Assembly: GCA_037176905.1 (NCBI GenBank)
Contig: JBBBWG010011779.1
Location: 1 to 64,000 of the forward strand
From: Azolla pinnata
Taxonomy: Eukaryota; Streptophyta; Polypodiopsida; Salviniales; Salviniaceae
DNA length: 64,000 bases
Reading direction: 5' to 3'
A model generated the notes under the pieces. That model saw only the letters and a program-made list of their open reading frames with translations. It did not search any database and was not told where the DNA came from. Position 1 is the first letter of the stretch, and each line of letters opens with the position of its first letter. Shown piece after piece: positions 11,190 through 23,835 of the stretch. Position numbers and translations under genes: made by a program.

Positions 11190-14100
11190 TTATTTGTCAG
11201 CATGCTTAACTCGTTTAGGTTTCCTGTGAGCACGATTTCCATGAACTGTAGTTTTCACTGGCTTCTTTTTAGGACTTCTGCATTCACATGTCAAGATATC
11301 AATTAGTGAGAAACAACCTTGAAAACTTGTCGACATCACAACAACATTTTGATTGGGGATACCCTAGTATAGAGGAAAATAATAAGCTGAGTAACAGGGC
11401 AGGAAGCGATAAAATAGCTGATGCCTGCATTTACAAACGTATACTTCAGTGGGACATTTATAATTAAGAAAAACAAGAAGTATCTGCTTTGCAAAAGGTA
11501 CCATACCAGAAACCACACGATTTCCTTGTTAGCCATTGGTTTGAGGATGTCAACCTTCTTGAGCATTGACTCAACCGATCGTTGAATCTGTACCAAAGAA
11601 ACTTCATGATTATCTTCAGGGAAACTCTAAATACTCGACTTCCAAAATATCATGAAGTTTAATATTTCCCCCAAAACCCTTGGTTCCCCATTGAAAGAGA
11701 CACAAATGGGGATGAATTGAGCAAGTAGCCCAAGTAGCAAAGAAATGGGGGAGGATTGACCATTAGATTGATTATTCAGATAGAGCATGCAATCATTCTT
11801 CTGGGGTTTGACTAACGGCATCTGGAGGAATAAAGAAAGGGGAAAGGTAAAGTAAGGGTTACTCCAGAAAGGTGTAGGAAGGGTTTCCCCTTGAGTTAAT
11901 TGTGGAGAAGGCTGATATCTTAACGTAAGGTTCTGATCAATTCAATTAAAAAGTTGGAAGGTTAAATTAGACAACGGAATAGTGAATAATTACATTATAA
12001 ATACCTGGACATGATATGCTCTTGTAGATTTGATCAATTGTTTGTACTGCTTGAATATCTTCTTCCTGTACGGCTTAGTTTTAGACTCAACTTGTTTATA
12101 GTATGGCCTTGATACCTCCTTCACAATCTATTGCCATTTCACAGCCACAAATTAACACACATGAAATATGAAAGCTCTGAAGTAAATAACACAGGCAAAA
12201 AAGCTAACTTGATTCCGCAAGCGCAAAACCAGAGGTCAATTGAGTGGATATACCTCTAAATGTGGCTTCACGGCTTCATGAACCTTCTCTAAATAAGGAG
12301 ATACAATTTCTGCTGCCGATTCATATCCTTCAGCTAATTTGGATTTAGCATTTTGAATGTGTGGAGAGAGGGTAGAAGTAACAGATTCAAGATGATGATT
12401 AATAACAGGTCTCCATTTCACTCGAGCATGCTGCCAAGCCAATAGACAGAAAAGTTTACATATAAATTGAGGATAAGGTATTGTGAAGAAAAAATAATGC
12501 TCACCTCCACAAGATTATCAGCATAAGACTTCAAAGCCTTCCACACTGTAGAAGCCTTTTCTGATCCCTGCATGAGACAATACATTCCAGGATTACACTT
12601 CTTCCCTTAAAGCAACATGACACTCCAACAAAGGTATGGGTACATATAATACCTTCTTTGCAGTTGCATCCACAATAGGGTGTACATACTTCTTCCAATA
12701 GGCCACAGCAGAGTCCTATAACCGTGAATTAACATCACGTCTCAGAGTATAAACAATCGTAATATTCCATAGGTGAACAATCCCGCAGCAGCAACTATCT
12801 TGTTACGTCACCTGCAGTTCTGATAGTTTGACCAGAATCCAGGGAGGGAGCCAACCACCTTGAACCTATGAACAACCAAAAATATGAGTAAACACCTCAT
12901 CGTGCAACTTCGAAATAACATATTATATGGATACAATTGTGAAACCTCACATTAAGAAGCTCATTGTTCTTTGCAGCAGTTTCTTTCTGTGCTTTGGCTA
13001 ATGTTAACTGCCGCATGAAAAAACAAAACTCTACACACAAGGGTTACATCTAACAGCCCAAAATACAAGATCAATGGAAACATCAAACCTCTGCAAGTTG
13101 ACGCAGTTTTTCTAACATACTGATTTTGTTTTTCTGCTCTGCCACCAGCTTCTCGAGCTGCAAAATTTAAGTCCATAAGCAATTGAAATATTAGCAGAAA
13201 ATTTACTTACAAAGCCAATGGAAGTCAGGCCAACTACATTATTAATGGAATTTAAGAACTTTAGCGTTCTATGAATTCGAAATCTGAAGACAAGAATAAA
13301 CCAGATGTCCCTACATGAAAATCAAGATCTGATTAACCTAACTTCAAGCTCTCGCAGTAGGGCAAAGAATTTTGGGACACACAAAAGATGAATTGCATAA
13401 GTGGATACCATAAGATGACTGATTGGCTTCAGATTCCATAAAAGCTCACATAGAACATAGTATATAAACCCAGCACCCCCCTCTACCTGGTAATGCTTGA
13501 TTGTTCTGTCAACATTATCCTTGTTTAGTGTATGTCTTCTCCTCTCTCACACATAACCTGAAGCAGAGAATATGCATTTTTCTATTAACGAACCAAAACA
13601 ATTGGTACTTTTAGGGATACAGTTATTGATGGAGCTTCCGGTTTTCAAGCTTCTGGTTTTCAAGCAGGCCAAGATTCCCCCGGCATTCAATATGGAGTAA
13701 GCCGGCTCCATCATGTCTGATATTCTTCTCCTAAGTCTCCTTTTCATATAAATTTACAGGTTTCACGACGCTTTGGGCCTTGACTGTGCACAAGCACACA
13801 GATACGTGATTGTATAAGTTTACAACAAATAGAATTGGATACATAGGCCCAGTTTCAGTTACCAGTTAGATGCATATCAGGGCTGGCTTTATATACAAAA
13901 GCATAAGCTTACATTTGAGTCTGAACTTAGCACACGAACGTTGTTTAGTCAAACAGTTTAGAAGAAAGGAATAAGAAGAAAAAAACTGCAACTGTGCAGA
14001 ACAAATGGCATAATAACAGATAAGCCATCACCTGGTTGATTTTGAGAGACTGGGAAGCACTGTTAGCTTCCAAGTCTTTTGCTTTTTCCTTGTACTTCTG

Positions 14101-16458
14101 TAGTTCGATACCCATTTTCTTCAATTTATTTTCCAGCCTGGTAATCTGAAGCCTCAACAAATCAGAAGTAATAAATATATGGATATATATGTAGTATGAC
14201 TTTGCTTGGAGACATACATGAGAACTAAATTACAATCAGCAAACGGAAAGTAGATTGAAATTTGTTTTCATCCTTGATATACCTTTGAGCCTAGCTCCTC
14301 CTGTAGAGCATCACGATCTGAACCTTCCTTTCTCTATTGAAATTGCACCATGAAAAATGTCAGAAGTTGGAAAGACGCAATGTGACCAAAACATAAGACT
14401 GTAGAACAAATTTTGCTTCTGACTAGACTGTAGAGTCTGACCTTCCACTGATCGTCCAAAACCCCATATCAGTACAAACCTTCAATACAGACTTAATACA
14501 TTGAGCATCTGGCTAAGGACTCGTTAGCAATCTTGAATGCATGAAAAACATGGACATATTTTGCTTGTGTACTATATCCGAACCCTAACCTTCCAGTGAT
14601 CCTCCAGAACCCCATTCCAGTGCAAATTTTCAAGACAGGTTTACTACATTGATCACCCAGTTATGGGGTCTCCGACAACCTTCCTTCCTCTGGGGAAATG
14701 AATGCATGAAAAAAATGTGAGAAGTTGGGCGGAAGTAACAACCAGAACACGAGACTGTAAGACAAACTCCGCTTTTGCACTAGAATCTAGACTATAACTT
14801 TTCAGCGATCCTCAAAAACCCCATATCAGTGTGAACTTGCAAGACAATTGATGCATAGAACACACAGTTTCGTGTTTAGGGTTTAGATCATCTTCTCTAG
14901 ACAACCACCTGTTTTTGGTCACATTACACCTTGCTCTTGTTTGAACGAGTTGGATTTCCATGATTAGCCAGCCTGGTTTCACCCATTGTGTCCGTTCACT
15001 CTCAGAGTTAAAAAGGAGCTCCTCTATTGGGTAAATTTGTTTCTGGTTGCATGCCCCATAATAACACTTGTGAGAATCAATCTTCTGTTTATGGATATAA
15101 TCTCTTAATTAGTAGTACGTGCCTTACAGTGTGTACTCTCATATAAACCTTCGCAGGGTCATGAGGTAGTGTTCATAACCTTGACCGCTCCTCAAGAAGA
15201 ACAATAGTGTTGACTTGACCCTAACAACTAGGTTGGTTCAGTGCCATATAAATACTTCGGAGGTCGACTGGTCACAAAGGAGGTGTATAGTGATGTAGAA
15301 AGGAGGGGATTAGGAAAGGTAGGCTGCTAGCATGCACTTCAAACCTTGTATCGACTATCTCTGTCACGAGTAACAGACCCTAAATTGTTCACTTCCTTCA
15401 TCCAGCACTGGTGTCTAACCATCTAGGCATCGTACGTAGGTACAAGGCAATTCCACCCTTCATGGAGCTTTGCATTCACCAACAACAGGAGAACTCATCT
15501 GAACTGATATTAGTAGCAAATCTGCCTTGCACAAAGGTAAAGTAGATCGCTTTATTTATCTCGAGCACAACCACCATGCTCAAGAGAAGCAAAATCGCTC
15601 TCGATCATGACCATAAAGTCAAAAGCACGAGGGAAAGAATTATTGGAAGATCACGAGGGAAAGGACATCTGAACCAAGCATCCATAACAAATGACGCCAT
15701 CCAAATGAGTGAAATTGTTCGTGATCTAGTGCATGGATGATTCTTATCTTCCGCTCAATAGTGTGAAGCCTAATCGCTGGGCGATCAAGAGCTCGTAATT
15801 CAATGACCAGTACATGAGGGAAAGCTATTCCAGAAATAGCTGTAGACGGATCACTGACAAGCTACTCTTCAGCAGGAGCAGTGAGAACATGGAAACGGAA
15901 ATGTAGGGGGCTGGAAATGGGAAAACATCCAAAACATCGAGTAAAGAACCTGAAAAATGATGGTGTCGCGGAACACGGGAGAAGGAGAACGCAAGTGGAC
16001 TAGAGGAAGAAGACGAAGAAGCAGAAGCAGAAGAAGAAGAAAATCGGACGGGAAGTCCCATACCTTCAGCTCTTCGAGCTCGTGCTGTAGAGACGCGACC
16101 AGTTTGATCTTGTCCTGGAATTCCACGTCTTTCTCCGAGAGGCTTCTTTCTGTGAAAGGACAACGACAAGCCGAAAACCTTCAGTCGCAAAAAAACCAAG
16201 GTCTCTTGCGACGATTCTACGCACAGGGGAGATGGAAGAAGAAGCGGGTGGGGTACCCAGGAAATGAAGCTTTGTCTCCGTCCGGCCGAGCTCTTGGAGC
16301 ACCGCGGCGTTGTCGGGGCATGGAGAAGGGATCGGATCGCCATGGCCGAGCTGCGAAGGATCGTCGGGAGGGAGCTCGGCAAGGATGGAGGCGGGGAAGG
16401 AGAAGGCGCTGAGGGCGAGGGAGAGGAAGAAGGAGAGCGAGAGGGCGGCAGGAATCAT
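11190..16458 (-). CDS. Secretory-pathway coiled-coil membrane protein (At2g24420/At4g31340 family)
   Basis: Function in the family is poorly known. Members are often mislabelled myosin-like or DNA-repair ATPase-like. Exons in transcription order: 16458-16257, 16149-16064, 14333-14283, 14145-14032, 13157-13089, 13007-12951, 12865-12812, 12715-12653, 12567-12505, 12430-12254, 12127-12005, 11587-11507, 11424-11363, 11277-11190; 429 aa. The start gives a clear signal peptide (MIPAALSLSFFLSLALSAFS, cut near 25). Next come a Lys/Glu-rich coiled coil (~68-195), the conserved GGWLPPWILVKLSELQ block (~196), a region of repeated (K/V)PxxxxV-like units that suggests helical repeats, one transmembrane helix (ASAILSLPALLLSLLFSSIL, 381-400) and a basic tail ending KHADK as in the Arabidopsis proteins. 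Topology is probably lumenal with a short cytosolic tail. Many tiny exons of 51-69 bp are conserved in phase 0. Confidence in the family is high, in the role low. Confidence 0.9.
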
Positions 16459-16489
16459 GGCGAGCTCGAGCTCGAACTCGCAGAAGCAG

Positions 16490-17300
16490 CAGAGCAGAAG
16501 AAGAAGAAAGAAAGAAGAAGACGAAGAAGAAGACGATGAATGTATGCACACATACATCATCATGCGTCGCACATGCATGACACATCATCATGTGTCGCAC
16601 ATGCATCATCGCCATGCATCCATCACATGCGGCATCACCACCATCGTCATCATGCGCTGGACATGCATCGTCGTGCATCATACGTGGCGCAGCATCATGT
16701 GCTGCGCATGTGCCATCATCATGCATCACAGGGGCCACATCAATCATGTGCTGCGCATGTGCCATCGTGCCACATCACACATCGCACCCGACACATCATC
16801 ATGTGTTTGGCGTGCATCATCATGCGTCGTAAGGGGACTGGTGCATGGTGATGTGCACGATGGTGTGCATGAGGATGATGTGCACGATGGTGTGCATGAT
16901 GATGATGTGCACGATGGTGTGCATGATGATGACAGTGGTGTGCATCATGATGGTGGTGCGCGATTGATTGCGTGCATGAGGCGCGAGACAGGATGTGCAT
17001 GGATGTATATGGTGGCGATGATGGCGATGGTGGCGATGGTGGTGATGATGGCGATGGTGGTGATGATGGCGACGATGATGATTTGCTTGCTAGCTTCCGA
17101 CGCGAGTTGTATGCACGGTTTTCGTTCATGTAAGTAGAATTGCAAGCTAACCATGCTATGATGATGTTCGTGATGATGTTCATGGTGATGTTGTTGATGC
17201 TGATGATGGTGGTGATGATGATGGTGATGATGCTGATTATGCTGATTATGTTGATTATGGTGATGGCGATGATGGTGGTGATGGTGATGATGGTTCAAAA
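16490..17300. repeat. CAT/ATG-rich microsatellite island upstream of coiled-coil gene
   Basis: Starts with a GAA tract (16497-16539), just 5' of the coiled-coil gene on the opposite strand. Then come ~290 bp of diverged CATCATG(C/T)G-type repeats rich in the palindrome GCATGC/CATG. A 27-bp unit repeats three times at ~16849-16929, then GATGGTGGC-type repeats (16990-17085) and ATGATGTT/GATGGTG repeats (17158-17295). Reading frames run through it on both strands only because the repeats lack stops; the products are His-, Met- or Ser-rich junk. Confidence 0.85.
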
Positions 17301-18212
17301 TGTGTTGAAACTGAGCTCGATCAGAGCCAGAGGTACTATTTCTCTTTACCGCAACAGTACATTATTCTTGTACATCTGACGTAAAAACAGTCGACTTTGG
17401 GCATTTGTGGCCTTCCGTCGATAACAAACGCTCTTCCTCAGTGCGAGCGGAAGCTTCTTTGCTACGCTTTTTATATAGTATTATCGGTACCACGATGGGA
17501 CGACATCGTTGGCAACGATCGAGAGTTGTACGAGCTGATCAGCTTCGGCAATGTTTTCATATTCCAGCATTGGCACAATGGCGTTGTGATGGCGAAGTAA
17601 AACTGGCACTTTGGTGGCTCGAGTTGTTGTTTTAGAAGGAAGGTTGGTTGTTTTGAGTTCCATGCACAACTTGAACCGCAAGATGCGGTACCATGTTCAG
17701 ATGAACAACTTAACTGAAACGGGTAAAATAAACATTGGCGTCACTTCAAAGCCACCTTGTACAAGCCTCGAGTTCTCGACATCTTTCAGCAGCTCAAAAG
17801 AGCAAAGAGAGGCTTCATCGAAAGTCCTCGTCATGTGTGCCCGCCTATTTCTGATGCAAGCAACAGAACATGGACGTAATTCACCGATTAACAGTGAACT
17901 AGGACCAGCGGGAACAAGCAACAAATTCGATTCTGGGCCCAGTCGACGAACGCGTCACGGTGAACGAAGATCTGACTTGCAGAGTTTTCGTGATTCACAA
18001 CAACAATGCCTAAAAACTCTACTCATGGATTATTATGCGATAATCATTCGATGCGCCTCAGATTCGCAGAAAGAATCAAATGTTCGGGTCTTCAAATTCT
18101 GAACATTCAAACGGGATCAAGGCAATATCATCTTCTGGGCCATAATCTTCTTCGAATCCAGCTCAAACCAAAGCGCGATTCGTGTACGCATTAGGTACAA
18201 GAAGAAGGCAGG
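17301..18212. other. Intergenic, nothing recognised
   Basis: Unique-looking sequence without a convincing coding pattern. Short open frames exist on both strands, but none has a conserved motif, codon bias or matching splice sites. It probably includes distal promoter DNA of the coiled-coil gene. Confidence 0.5.
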
Positions 18213-18350
18213 GATTTGCACAATTGTAATTGTTTCACTATAAATCCTGTCATTAGCCCTAATCCGGGGATTAAACAAGCCTTGCAATTTGCACATTGTA
18301 GTTAGCTCACTATAATCCTGTCATTAGCACTAATCCGGGGATTAAACAAA
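18213..18350. repeat. Tandem duplication, ~65-bp units
   Basis: Two copies (18213-18277 and 18288-18350) share TTTGCACA at the left and a 20-base block ending CCGGGGATTAAACAA at the right, with a few differences. Just downstream a GA-rich stretch (18352-18475) ends at GGTGAAG followed by GTAATC, which would serve as a splice donor, so this may be the promoter of a short transcribed unit. That is inference. Confidence 0.7.
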
Positions 18351-19035
18351 GAGAAGTGAAGGGAAACAGGGGAGAGACTGAAGGAAAAACAGGGGAGAGA
18401 GACGATCACGAAGGAAAACAGGACAGTGCCCAGAAGATTGCCCCAAGCTCACTGATCTCGCTGCATATCTGGTGAAGGTAATCTCCTCCCCTCTCTCTCT
18501 GTGCCTCAGTCTAAGATCTCGTTCAGATCAGCCGATGGTTTTCATCATCAGATAATAGCTTAGATTTCGTTTTGAGTCATGCTGCTCCTTGTCTTCGGCT
18601 GGATTAGATCTAGGGGTGCATTTCATCTACCGCATGCTGACATCTGAGATTGCTAGCTTGATCAGAATTATGGGGTGGGTTGTTTTCTTAACCGTATCGA
18701 CATCTAAGATGCTAGATGGGTCAGCAATTAGGGGGTTATTTCTGATAGCTAAGATGCTAGATGGCTCAGATACATGGGGTTATTTCTACCCAGATTGGCT
18801 CCGAGCTGCCGGATCGATTGATCGATTTATTAAATACAAGCTCAAAGCTTTTAGTAGCTAAAATTACATCCAAGACGGTGGCTCAAGTGTCGGGCCATGA
18901 GATGTGGTTCTTTATTAACTAAATCTGGATCCCACAACAACCGATAGCATGCACAATCAGCCGATTGATTGGTCTCCATCATACATGGATGCAGCAAGTT
19001 GGTGTTAATTTTTTTTTCACAGATATGGATTTCAA

Positions 19036-19278
19036 ACAATCCCACACTAAGCTGATAGTCGGTGTGAAAAGAGCATTAGAATCTTACAGTAGCCAAGGAA
19101 GAAACCAAGTTCGGGTATTGTTGTGGCTGAACGAACTGCTAGATTGATTGTATTTGTTCTTAGTAGCCGAGGAACAAACATGGTTGCGATATTGTCATGG
19201 CAGAATTCTTAGATCAATCGCTTTAGATTCTAGATTCTTACAGTAGTCGAAGAAGAAACAATGTCACAGTATTGTTGT
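19036..19278. repeat. Diverged direct repeats, ~100-bp units
   Basis: A phrase of the form AGTAGCC(A/G)AGGAA(G/C)AAAC followed by TATTGTTGTGGC occurs three times (about 19090, 19161 and 19243), each with AGATTGATT- or AGATCAATC-like intervening sequence. An old local tandem duplication. Confidence 0.55.
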
Positions 19279-19378
19279 GGCACCGTAAAAGCTCTCGTTC
19301 TTATATATACAAGAATAATGCAATTTTTTTTGGCAACCAAAATCCTATCCTCTTCTTTTTACAGGTCTGAACAAGCAG

Positions 19379-20152
19379 TGCCATGCAAAATGTACCTCAA
19401 TTATTTATTTCTTCTGGGCAGTTTTGCTGCATTATCCTCTGGGGCAATCTATGGTCACTACAAGATTATGTCGAAGATCGATGCGGAAGACTGTAATGGA
19501 CATGGAATACTTCTCCAAGAAGGAATGTGCGCTTATGCGCATGCGCACATACATGTCCCATGACTAATTGGTATCATGATCAGTGCCGATTACGGTTACA
19601 CTATCGTGATTAATGCTAATGACCATGTGTAGCATTTGTTGGCTAGTCTAAATCACATGAAGCACTTGAACCAAAATGGGAGACACTTTCTAATGATGCA
19701 CATGCATGGTTGGTTAGAAATCCAGAGGCATGGTTTGGATGTTATTCTGCTAGGATAGCTCTGGGTGGAAAAACAGAGTTAACAAGGGAACACAATTGCA
19801 AATGCTTATAATACAAAGCTCAGCTGAATATGTGGATGCCGAGATTACGAGCATGCAACTTAAACAGAAGGCCTGGCACATGATAAATGCTGGTTCAAAG
19901 GTCTTCTTTCTAGCTGCACGAGCAGACTCAGAAGCAATATTACTGGGCTTAGTTAAGAGGTCTGTAAGCCAAGACTCTTTTTGTATCTACAGTAAGAAAA
20001 GAGCGGAAAATTCTCAATCGGCAGTCGTACCAGACCTAGTTTTGGAAACTGCATTTTGCAGCTTTTATGGATTCTCCGCTACAGTTCGCTTCAGTTCTTC
20101 TGACGGAGAAATGGGTATTTTCCCCAATCATTGTAACACCCCCCTTGATTAA
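19379..20152 (+). other. Unrecognised coding-like stretch, possible gene or gene remnant
   Basis: I do not recognise this. After an acceptor-like TTTTTACAG at 19365, a frame from 19390 reads a hydrophobic, signal-like start (MYLNYLFLLGSFAALSSGAI) followed by a Cys/Gly-containing segment. A second open stretch at ~19652-19808 (on the + strand) includes AWLVRNPEAWFGCYSARIAL, and a third at 19796-20152 is a 118-codon frame. Residue composition looks protein-like rather than random, but the pieces are in different frames and I cannot find splice pairs that join all three. It could be a lineage-specific gene with introns I cannot place or a decayed copy of a gene. Confidence 0.25.
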
Positions 20153-20350
20153 AAGCTATATACTCATGCCGATTAGAGGCTTGAGGGAGGGGTTCAAAAG
20201 CTAGGGCTTGGCCTCTTGCACTTTGATTTTTCTTTCTAATCAGAGTGGCAACAAAGAAATGGCAGCATGATGTGATATCTCTCACGTCGAGTTAGTTGTC
20301 TCGATTCATGGAAGTGCACAGTTTTTTTGACCGTGATAAAGTAACAACTC

Positions 20351-20470
20351 TCAGAAGCTTCCAAACTCTTTGAGAAATTTGTATGAAGTCTGAGAAGCTT
20401 GCAGATTCATTGAGAAATTTGTAAGGACTCTTAGATGCCTCCAAACTCATTGAGAAAACTGGAAGGACTC
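20351..20470. repeat. Three exact-length 40-bp tandem repeats
   Basis: Units 20351-20390, 20391-20430 and 20431-20470 each follow the pattern GAAGCTT/GCCTCC, then CATTGAGAAA, then GGACTC. Period is exactly 40 bp with roughly 80% identity. No coding meaning seen. Confidence 0.85.
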
Positions 20471-22399
20471 TTCGAAGGTTCAAATTCGTTCAGCTATTTG
20501 TGGCACGATTAAAATTGAACAGAAATGAATGCCCATGTCCTTCTCATCATTCTGGGTTGTTCAGTTTCGCTCCGATTCCTGTTGATGCGATTGAGGTAGT
20601 AATGTAGATTGAGTTTTGTTGAAGCTTTAGTCGCTTGTTGCGGATATGGGAGATCTATTTTTATTTCATTGCTCGGTTATGCATAGAGTATTATGCTAAA
20701 GCATGTGGTTAAAATATGATCATGTCGAGTTTTCTTCAAATGACAATTTTAACAAACCTCCAAGTTCCATGTCAGGTCCATTTCATCCTCCTTGCTGAGA
20801 TTTGTGAGATCTGCAACCCAATCAGTTAAAAAGAAAAGATGAAACATATCACTTGATTTAGAATTAGATTTACTTTGTTGGATGGTTGAATGTCAAACTG
20901 CCTCTGCTTCGAATCTGAAGCTCTCAACTTGGTGAACTTCATGATGCAATGGCAATATACTACAATGTTGTAGCCAATGATATAATTATATGCGATATCA
21001 AGAGTGTGACGTTTAATAAAATCCACCTCAAAGTGCCATGGTTTTTTTTTTTCCTTTGTGTGTTAATTAATCCGCTCATCAGTAAAATCCGCTACAATCA
21101 TTCTCTTGCCCGTTTTAATAGAAAGGAGTTTTGCATTCCGTATGGTGTGTTTGTCAAGTTTACTTGCTGATCGATTGAATAAAAGGAGGATCGATTGCGC
21201 TTAATCTTTACAGTTGTTAACTGTAAAGAAGGAACCATAAGCACCGGATTCATGCATAACATACAAGATAGAGTTTAATGGATAGTGTACGATAAAAATT
21301 CTTACAATAATGTAACTAGCGATTTTAGAGATTTGAGTTCCCATTGTGTGATTGAGCTTCTGTGTCAATACTAAATTTTCTCAGTTACTCTTGGAGTTTG
21401 AATTTAGTTCTGGTTTACTTCCGTTATTATCTTCTACCTTTCCTCTTCTCGTTGATTTCCTCGAGTTATTTTAAAGGAAGGCTCAGACGAGAACACACAT
21501 TCTGTAAATTTTTTCTTTTAAATCATCGCTTAATCTCTCTCACGTGTTTTTTTTTTGTTAACGAAGGAATAAAAACATACTAACTAAAAGAGAAGAAATC
21601 TAAGTTCGTCTTTTTATTTCCAATAAACATATACTTCCATTGGTGAAGAAAGAAACCATCATACTCGCTACAAAACATATGTCTACACAGAAACCTAGTT
21701 AAAGGTCACAATCAACACAATAAACCAAATTAAACATCTTGATGTATCATCAAGTTATAGGTGATGGAAATAGAAAAATCTGGCAGTAAATAACACCATC
21801 GTAAACTATGTCGTTGTAGCCTAAAACATTGCAATGGAGCCCACTGCTTCAGAAATCAACTTATTTTATCTGAGTAAAGGGATTAAACGCTAATCATTCA
21901 CACATTCATTGGATTTTTATTATTATTACGAAATTTATGCTTTCTTTTTGTCCTCGCCTTGCTTCGATTTCTAGCCTCGTTGTCGTGGGATATTAACGAG
22001 CCTCTTCTTGTTTTGTTTTTTGTTTTTTGTTTTTGTTCCCCGAAGAAGTATTCTTCCATTAGTTAACTAAATGTTCACGCGACAAGCAGCGTTGTAAAAC
22101 TCCCAACGTTTTTAGATTAACTTTCCATTGGTGTTAAATCTCCTCTGGTTTCTCTATTAAGCACCCTGTCCCTGCAAACATTGTACGAGCGGGGGCAGGA
22201 AACAATCCATTAATCGGAGGCATGGAGTTCCATATTTCCGGGTCTGCCAGAGTTTGAAGCGTCGATCGATCGATCGACGAGTATCTTTATGTTGAGCAGT
22301 CAGTTCATTTATTTGTATGTGGCCTGCGGACGTAAGTGCAACCGTGTCTCGGAAGAATTCGCAAAAGCTCCGATTTCAGGACCCCATCGCCCCCCACAT
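20471..22399. other. AT-rich intergenic DNA, nothing recognised
   Basis: Nearly 2 kb of AT-rich sequence with scattered short open frames of fewer than 75 codons. No motif, tRNA-like cloverleaf or repeat structure was found by eye. Confidence 0.5.
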
Positions 22400-23510
22400 C
22401 GCAACAACATGCATGCATACGATGCCTGTACACGCATACATGTACGCACACGTATGCATAGTATTTGTACATAAGTACACATATACAAGGTATACAATAC
22501 ACTGACACATACATACACAATGAGAAGATGTACACACACACACACACATTCATCCATCCATCCATCCATCCATCCATCCTTCCATGCATGCATGCATATA
22601 TACGGCATGCAATACATACATATGTATATACACATGCTAATACATACATACACACATGCACACATACATACATAACTTCATGCATGCGCACATACATACA
22701 CACATGCACACATACATACATAACTTCATGCATGCGCACATACATACATACCCACACACAAATGCATGCATGCATACGTACGGCATGCAATACATACATA
22801 CGTATAGACACATGCCAAAATACACACATGCACACATACATGCATACCTACATGCATGCACACACACGCACACACACACACACACACCTACATACATGCA
22901 CACACACACACACACACCTACATACATGCACACACACACACACACACCCCTATATACATGCACACACAAATACATGCATGCATATGTACGGCATACAATA
23001 CATACATACGTAGAGACACATGCTAATACACACATGCACACACGCGCACACGTACATACATACCTACATGCATGCACACATACACACACACACCTACATG
23101 CATGCACACACAAGTGCATGCATGCATGCATATATACGGCATACAATTCATACATGCGTATATACACACGCCAATGCATGCATGCACGCATGCACACATA
23201 CATGCATGCCGACATGCATGCACACATACATGCATGCCGACATGCATGCACACATACATGCATACCTACATAAATGCACACACAAATGCACGCACGCACA
23301 CACACACGCACACATACATACATGCACACACACACACGCACGCACATACATGCGCACATACATACGCACACACACACGCACATACGCACGCATACATGCG
23401 CACATACATGCGCACATACATACGCACATACGTATGCACATACGTACATACGTACATACATACGTACGTACATACATACATACGTACATACATACATACA
23501 CCAAAATGAT
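22400..23510. repeat. 1.1-kb CA/CATA/GCATGC array with higher-order structure
   Basis: Almost uninterrupted alternating purine-pyrimidine DNA made of ACAC, ACAT, GCATGC and CGTA units, preceded by a CCAT tract (22551-22581). Embedded in it are four copies of a ~65-bp motif centred on ACGGCAT(G/A)CAAT at 22602, 22780, 22988 and 23136, so the array is a compound minisatellite rather than a pure microsatellite. A 59-bp unit also occurs twice in tandem (22621-22738). Long frames on both strands across it are artefacts of the repeat. Confidence 0.9.
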
Positions 23511-23559
23511 GATGGCCTCAAAGGAAGGATCTTTTCTTGCTCGCGTAAAGAAAAGAAAC

Positions 23560-23700
23560 GAAGGGAAGAAGAAGAAGAAGAAGACGAAGAAGAAGACGAA
23601 GAAGAAGAAGAAGAAGAAACAGCAGCGAAGAGGAAGCAGCAGCAGCCGCAGCAGCCGCCGCCGCAGCAGCAGAAAGGAGAAAGGAGAAAGGAGAAGGAGG
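23560..23700 (+). repeat. GAA/GAC and CAG-rich purine tract, helicase leader
   Basis: Purine-rich GAAGAAGAC repeats (23566-23620), then CAGCAGC-type and GGAGAAA repeats, then by 23795-23829 a (CT)n tract. This lies about 1.2 kb upstream of the DEAD-box start codon, within or just before its probable first leader exon. Confidence 0.8.
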
Positions 23701-23794
23701 AGGAGGAGCGAGAACAGCGGCCAAGGGAAGAAGAAGGGACGAAAGGCACGTGCATTTCTCCTTCGGGCTCCGTCCGGTAAGCCGCCTTCTCCCT

Positions 23795-23830
<36 letters not shown>

Positions 23831-23835
23831 GAAAT

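Noticed and set aside
16310-17137. 275-codon plus-strand frame
   Set aside because: Starts antisense to exon 1 of the coiled-coil gene and continues only through the ATG/CAT repeats.
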